DNA of 64,000 nucleotides from Medicago truncatula. Lineage: Eukaryota > Streptophyta > Magnoliopsida > Fabales > Fabaceae. Positions 59,201-64,000 of the stretch are shown here, one piece after another (position 1 is the stretch's first letter; every line of letters starts with the position of its first letter). The notes beneath the pieces were generated by a model. The model did not search any database. It saw only the letters and a program-made list of their open reading frames with translations, and had not been told where the DNA came from. The position numbers and the translations under genes were made by a program. The DNA is taken from NCBI RefSeq assembly GCF_003473485.1, contig NC_053044.1, positions 37,452,091 to 37,516,090 of the forward strand, in the 5' to 3' direction.

Positions 59201-60336
59201 GCCAGTGCAGGTTATGTAGGAGATGACAAGGCGACTGTTGAGACGTTGGATTCAGAGGGATGGCTGAAGACTGGAGATCTTTGTTATTTTGACTCAGATG
59301 GTTATCTGTTCATTGTAGATAGACTGAAGGAATTGATCAAATACAAAGCTTATCAGGTGATGCATTGTGAAGTGGACATATATTTTTGAAGATATCATTT
59401 GCTATATATTTACATTTCCTTGCTTTTTTTCAGGTTCCCCCAGCTGAATTAGAGCACATACTTCATACCAATCCTGAAATTGCTGATGCTGCAGTAGTCC
59501 CGTATGTATCTACTGCTTTAATCAATCAATCGTCTTTGTGCGTGTGTGTTCGAAAGCAAATCAGAAGTTATTTTCAATTCATTTCAATGCTTTTGTTATC
59601 TTTTGTGTTAAATTGTTATTTAATGTATATTGTTATTTAGCATAGTACATGCCTGTCTAATATTAAGAAGGTTCATTAAATCTACGACTACTCTTTTGGG
59701 GACCAGGTATCCTGATGAAGATGCAGGGCAAATTCCAATGGCTTTTGTGGTAAGAAAGCCGGGAAGCAACATCACTGCAGCTCAGGTCATGGACTATGTT
59801 GCGAAGCAGGTGTGTTCTAAAATGCAGATATGTGGTGAAAATGAATTATCCATCGATTCTCGCTTTTCTTAACTTGTTATTGCTTCTTAGTGAATGTGAG
59901 GATTGATTGTGAGCTTGGTGACATCATGATTTTGTTGCAGTTTTAGAATGTAGTTTATCCAAAATCATAGCGGTGCATCGTGATTTTGTCAAACTTATCG
60001 ACAATCCAAATATGTAGTTAGATGAACTCGGTGATATTTGAAATTGAACCATCAAATGCTATAAGATATATGAATATAAATAAAAAAGAAGCATGAGCTT
60101 TATTTACCCTCTCCATGGCTCAAAATTTGTACAACTGACTTTGTCTAGACATTGTCACAGTTTATAATTTTACTCTTGTCATGTTTTAATTATGTTCATT
60201 ATTTTTGCAGGTGACACCGTACAAGAAGATACGACGTGTTTCTTTTATCAACTCTATTCCAAAATCTCCAGCTGGCAAAATTTTAAGAAGGGAATTAGTT
60301 GATATTGCTCTAACTAGTGGTTCATCTAAATTGTGA
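53240..60336 (+). CDS. 4-coumarate-CoA ligase-like / OPC-8:0-CoA ligase-like acyl-CoA synthetase, peroxisomal
   Basis: Six exons (53240-54289, 58612-58801, 59211-59356, 59434-59501, 59707-59809, 60211-60336) join in frame to 560 residues. This is an ANL-family adenylating enzyme that activates a carboxylic acid with ATP and then forms the CoA thioester. Visible motifs: the phosphate loop [99 protein letters not shown] and, near the end, the catalytic-lysine motif [11 protein letters not shown]. It ends SKL, a type 1 peroxisomal signal. The N-terminal [16 protein letters not shown] and the SKL end place it near the Arabidopsis cluster that includes OPCL1 (jasmonate synthesis), but the substrate cannot be told from sequence. 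Exon 1 is unusually C-rich. Intron 1 is 4.3 kb and filled with MITEs. Confidence 0.93.
54383..54915. mobile_element. Mutator-like MITE in intron 1, 533 bp
   Basis: The ends GGTTAAAGTACACTTTCCCC and GGGGAAAAATGTACTTTACC are inverted. A 9-bp flanking repeat matches at eight positions (TAAAATAAA, TAAAATCAA). The interior forms a hairpin of about 120-bp arms (54403-54526 against 54597-54724). Confidence 0.75.
55008..55343 (+). mobile_element. Small MULE carrying a transposase N-terminal fragment
   Basis: GGTCAAATACATCTAAAGGT and its inverse ACCTTAGATGTATTTGACC bound the element, with further inverted similarity to about 100 bp. A perfect 9-bp TSD TAACGTTTT lies at 54999-55007 and 55344-55352. 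Between the arms, 55089-55255 translates in one frame as [16 protein letters not shown], then [20 protein letters not shown], a stop, then [11 protein letters not shown]. This resembles the N-terminal DNA-binding region of plant MuDR-type transposases, as I recall it. Confidence 0.8.
55425..56056. mobile_element. Mutator-like MITE in intron 1, 632 bp
   Basis: GGCTTAAGTGCAGTTTTACC at the left, GATAAAACTGCATTTAAGCC at the right, and a perfect 9-bp TSD TTTAAGTTT (55416-55424 and 56057-56065). The arms hold repeated GGATTTTGCCCCC and AAACTCGGAATTTTACC blocks; the right arm has one more block than the left. Confidence 0.88.
57025..57200. mobile_element. 176-bp MITE, copy 3 (intron 1)
   Basis: Termini AATGATATTT and AAATATCATT and length identical to the copies at 7557 and 11956. 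It shares CTCTTCTTATTGG, AATAGAGAGAGAAAAA and AAAAGTTGTCACAAA. Confidence 0.85.
57410..57695. mobile_element. Stowaway-like MITE, 286 bp (intron 1)
   Basis: TA-CCTCCGTCCTTAAATTTAG and ATAAATAGGGACGGAGG-TA are inverted ends with TA flanks. It is close in style to 12178-12442. Confidence 0.8.
57846..58114. mobile_element. Stowaway-like MITE, 269 bp (intron 1)
   Basis: TA-CTCCCTCCGGTCTCAAATGT at the left and ACATTTGAGACCGGAGGGAG-TA at the right are a perfect inverted match with TA flanks. Confidence 0.85.
58173..58471. mobile_element. Stowaway-like MITE, 299 bp (intron 1)
   Basis: TA-CTCCATCCGTCCTAAAATAT and ATAAATTAGGACGAAGGGAG-TA. Its left 90 bp corresponds, inverted, to 10395-10484. Confidence 0.8.
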
Positions 60337-61248
60337 TTAATTAAGATAACGATAGAGTCAGAGTTGCACTTGATGCGGTGCGACATTTTCCATAATGTTA
60401 TAATCCTATTCTAACATGGATAGGGGTTAGAATTTGATCTTACTTAAAATATTAGATGAGATATGGTATCATTCTCATTTGTATAACTGTTCTTTATTAA
60501 TGGATCAATTTACAGTTAGCTCTCCCATAAGGTCCAAAAATAATAACATAGTCTGATTCGACTTTATGTAGAAGCAGAAGTAGTTTTTGGTGGTAGATCC
60601 TAGATGCGTAGGGTCTTATACTTACGGTCTTTAATGGCTAGTGATAATGAAAAATTGCATGTGTTGTGTTGTGTTAGCACAAAATACATGTTTATTGGAC
60701 ATTTAGAATTGTGTGGCGTTTTTTTTAATCCAGTCTAATTTTTTGGTAAAATAATCACCCATAAATCTTCAACTCCGTCAACAAACCCATAAAAATACTC
60801 ATAACTCACATTATTTTTTATACTCTCATGAACAAAAGATACAATACTTATTATTTTTTTTCTTCCCTCATCTTCTCTCATGTTCAAATTTATTTTTTCG
60901 CATTTGTTTTTTTCTTCTAATTTCCTTTCTCTTTTTCCATGACTGAAAGGAACTTGAACATCCTTATATAAAACCGTCACCAACCAACCTTTTTCAACAT
61001 GTTGTGCCTTCGTTTTAAATTATTTGGATAGAAGAATATATTTTGAGCAACATATAATATATTTGGATAAAATAATATATTTTGGGCAACATATAAGTAA
61101 GATGACTAATATATCTAATGTCATAAAAAAAATCTAATGTCATAAGATTTTGTGTGTTTTGTCTTAATATAATATTGTAATCATACTCAATTTAGGATCC
61201 CCTAAAGTCTTAGAGTTAAGATGGACTTTTTTGTTAGTTTTTGCATGT
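60337..61248. other. 3' flank and spacer between tandem gene copies
   Basis: 3' UTR of the acyl-CoA synthetase, then AT-rich DNA. No gene seen. Confidence 0.4.
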
Positions 61249-61800
61249 AGGCATGGCAATGGGGCGGAGTGGGGACGGATTTTACCTTCTCCGTCCCCAT
61301 ACCTGATTCTCATATACTTACCCGTTACCCTATTCATATCCAACGGGGATGAGAAATTGAATCTCAGCCCCGTCCCCGACGGGTTCGGGTATCCCCGCCC
61401 CATCCCCGTATCGAATAATTTTTTTTAATAAAAAATAGAAGTTTTTTTGCATCCTCAAGAACAACGTTGTAAAACATTATCCAACAATATGCTCCCTTTA
61501 ACATTTGATAGATGGAATGATTTAGTTGATCCTTTAAATATCAATGGTAATTTTTATTAACATGACAATTATCAAACAAAATAACATGACATATCAACAT
61601 AAAATAATTTTTTACATTTGGGACGGGTATGGGTATGAGTTCGGGGTGGAAACCTATATACTCGTTACCCGTCCCATACCTGTGTTTTGAAATCGGGGAA
61701 AACCCATACCCATATCCAAACCCAGTCAAAACGGGAAAAAACCGTCAAATTGGTTTTGGTTCGGGAGGGTAACCGCGGGTATGGGTTTTGTTGCCATGCA
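61249..61800. mobile_element. TIR-like element with GC-rich ends
   Basis: TAGGCATGGCAATGGGGCGG at the left and GGGTTTTGTTGCCATGCAT at the right are inverted around GCATGGCAA. The GGGGACGGGTTCGGGTATCC-type subterminal blocks recall hAT-like plant elements, but no 8-bp TSD is clear. Confidence 0.5.
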
Positions 61801-63039
61801 TGACATTTGTTTAATTTTTATGTTATTTGTTGTTATTGGATGTCATTCGTTTTCATCTTCCTTTTTTTTTATTCAACCTCCATTCTTTCAAACTCTTTCA
61901 ATATGGTCTTTGGTAAAATATAAAAATAAAAAAAGAAAATGTGTTCAGCTGAGTTAGACAAAAAACATGTTTATTATATATTTTAAAATGATGTGACTTT
62001 TTTTAATTAAGTTTAATTTTTTGTTAAAATAATTACCTCAAAATCTACAAATCCTTCAACAAAATCGCAAAATTACGAATCACTCATTCTAATCCCTATA
62101 CTCTTATGGTCAAAACACTTTATTTATTTATTTTCCTTACCGTTTCTCTCTTGTTTAAATTCATTTTTCACCTTTCATATTTTCTAAGATAAGTATATGT
62201 AAAGTAATCTTATAAGCATCTTTGGGTGTGTTTGGTTTGCAAAACAGTAAGTACTGGACAGAACAGTACAACACAAGGCAGAACAGCACAGGACAAATTT
62301 TTTATGGTATTGAGTAATTTTTTGTTTTATACGATTTTTGAGGGACAAAATGCTATTTTGGTATTTTAGACAACTTGTACGTGGGACAAAAAATTGTGTT
62401 GTGGTTTGGTGAGGGACAAAAATATGAGTTTTTGTCATGTCCCTTGCCTCCAGTTTGTCCTATACCTGAAACAGTTTTACAAATCAAACACTGAACAAAT
62501 AGAGTTGTTCTGTCCTGTCCTTCATTTTTTAGCAAATATGCGGAGTATCTTATATATATCTGATAAAATATATTTTAAAAATTAAAATAATTAACTTCAA
62601 TACTTTGTCAGTACGTATCTGCGAGTATCCATAAAGTATCGGTAGTACGTCATCATTTTACGAGTATCCATAAAGTATCGATACCTGATACGAGTACGTC
62701 ACCATTTTAAAGTATTCGGACTTCATAGTTTATAACTTTATGTGAATGCCAATATATGTCAAAATATAGGTGGTAACCATCAATGGTATACAAATGTTTT
62801 TTTTTTTAAAAAAAAAAAAAAAAAGACTATAAAGAATTAAATTAAATATTTCTCTCAATCAGTCGGCCTTATTATAATAGAAAATTGATTAAAAAACTTA
62901 CCAAAAAAAAAAAGAAAAAATTAACATATTTAACAGTCAACATCATGACATAATCGTGTGTTCTATAACGTATCTTGAACAGAAAGGGCGTGTATGTATC
63001 TGTGAACTCTGAACTCATTCAAGTTCAACCACTAGCTCA
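61801..63039. other. Spacer and upstream region of the second synthetase copy
   Basis: No gene. GTGTTTGGTTTGCAAAACAG near 62228 and the inverse ACAGTTTTACAAATCAAACAC near 62470-62491 may bound a small TIR element of about 265 bp. The GTATCCATAAAGTATCG words near 62625-62680 are a short direct repeat. The last 90 bp match the leader of the first copy. Confidence 0.4.
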
Positions 63040-64000
63040 ATGGCCAATACCAACCACACTCTAATGCAGTCACAATCCACCACCATCGACCCAAACACCG
63101 GTTACTGTTCTCATTCTAGAACCTTCCACAGCCTCCGTCCAATCGCCCCTCTCCCTCCACCCTCAGAACCTCTCTCCCTAACCGACTATGCACTCTCTCT
63201 CCTCTCAACTACCACTGCCGTCTCCAACAACACCACCGCCCTCATCGACGCCGCTACCGATCACCACCTCACTTATCCCACCTTCCTCCGCCAAATCAAA
63301 TCTCTATCTTCATTCCTTCAATCCCACACTACTCTCTCCAAAGGCCACGTTGCTCTCATCCTCATCCCTTCTTCCATACACGTCCCCGTACTCTATTTCT
63401 CCCTCCTCTCCCTCGGCGTCACCATCGCTCCTGCTAACCCACTCTCCTCCCCGTCAGAGTTATCTCATCTCGTTCATCTCATCAATCCCGTCATCGCATT
63501 CTCCACTTCCTCAACCGCAACAAAAATCCCTAAACTACCCCTAGGCACTGTCATAACTGATTCTCCTTCTTTTCTTTCCGTGATCAATTCCACCACTGAT
63601 ACTCATACTGAACTTCGCCCGGTTGTAACAAGTCAATCAGATACAGCAGCAATCCTCTTCTCATCCGGAACAACGGGACGAGTCAAAGGAGTATTATTAA
63701 CTCACGGTAACTTCATAGCTTTAATCGGAGGATTCTGTTTCATGAAGCACGCTTATGATGACGGTATTGAAGATGAACCGCATCCGGTGTCGTTGTTTCC
63801 GCTTCCGCTATTTCATGTGTTTGGGTTTTTTATGATGGTGAGAGCTTTGGCAATGGGGGAGACGTTGGTATTGATGCAGAGGTTTGATTTTGAAGGGATG
63901 TTGAAGGCGGTTGAAAAGTATAGGATTACGTATATGCCAGTGTCGCCGCCGTTGATTACGGCGTTTACTAAGTCGGAGTTGGTGAAGAAGTATGATATTA
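63040..64000 (+). CDS. Second acyl-CoA synthetase copy (5' part of exon 1, runs off the right edge)
   Basis: Open in one frame from the ATG at 63040 to the end of the window (about 320 codons). It is a close paralogue of the gene at 53240: [60 protein letters not shown] and [19 protein letters not shown]. Differences include a slightly longer loop CFMKHAYDDGIEDEPHPVS where the first copy has [16 protein letters not shown], and HVFGFF for HVIGFF. No disabling change is visible. The two copies lie in the same orientation about 2.7 kb apart. Function as for the first copy: ATP-dependent activation of an unknown carboxylic acid. Confidence 0.9.
   Translation, partial: MANTNHTLMQSQSTTIDPNTGYCSHSRTFHSLRPIAPLPPPSEPLSLTDYALSLLSTTTAVSNNTTALIDAATDHHLTYPTFLRQIKSLSSFLQSHTTLSKGHVALILIPSSIHVPVLYFSLLSLGVTIAPANPLSSPSELSHLVHLINPVIAFSTSSTATKIPKLPLGTVITDSPSFLSVINSTTDTHTELRPVVTSQSDTAAILFSSGTTGRVKGVLLTHGNFIALIGGFCFMKHAYDDGIEDEPHPVSLFPLPLFHVFGFFMMVRALAMGETLVLMQRFDFEGMLKAVEKYRITYMPVSPPLITAFTKSELVKKYDI

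Overview
This is a 64 kb piece of a plant nuclear genome, most likely from a papilionoid legume of the Medicago/Trifolium type. That is an inference from AT-rich intergenic DNA, short exons with GT-AG introns, very dense miniature transposons, and plant-specific genes (chloroplast RNase J, cycloeucalenol cycloisomerase, PPR, LRR receptor-like kinase). Splice sites were placed by eye from GT/AG signals, reading-frame continuity and remembered family conservation; no alignment was run.

Layout. 83-2115 (-): the 5' part of chloroplast RNase J, running off the left edge. 4762-8913 (-): a complete seven-exon CPI1 gene of sterol synthesis. 9-25 kb: almost no genes; Stowaway-like and Mutator-like (MULE) miniature elements, a LINE 3' end nested in a terminal-inverted-repeat (TIR) element, two SINE-like pieces, and a 3.3 kb hAT element with an exact 8-bp target-site duplication (TSD). 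25821-29416 (+): a complete ten-exon argininosuccinate synthase gene. 30726-31314 (-): fragment of a receptor-like kinase. 32677-34095 (+): a single-exon PPR gene. 34968-36298 (+): a broken 3' copy of argininosuccinate synthase. 37018-40751 (-): an LRR receptor-like pseudokinase with a probable frameshift. The block 28.05-31.33 kb is duplicated at 34.89-37.63 kb, carrying the 3' ends of the synthase and of the kinase in both places. 40.8-52 kb: intergenic DNA with a Tip100-like hAT, a copia retrotransposon with two stop codons and an odd inverted LTR end, and a long-TIR MULE. 53240-60336 (+): a complete acyl-CoA synthetase of the 4-coumarate-CoA ligase-like/OPC-8:0-CoA ligase type ending in the peroxisomal signal SKL. 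A second copy starts at 63040 and runs off the right edge, and an inverted fragment of the same gene lies upstream at about 51.75-52.61 kb.

The genes do not form one pathway: plastid RNA processing, sterol synthesis, arginine synthesis, organelle RNA binding, membrane signalling and peroxisomal acyl activation are neighbours by chance. The unifying theme is structural: local segmental duplication leaving gene fragments, and unusually readable transposon insertions, many with perfect 9-bp or 8-bp TSDs, including a cluster in one 4.3 kb intron. I found no convincing new biochemical system. The most notable items are the transposase-fragment-carrying MULE in that intron, the copia element with an inverted LTR terminus, the internally deleted hAT, and the duplication/pseudogene architecture.
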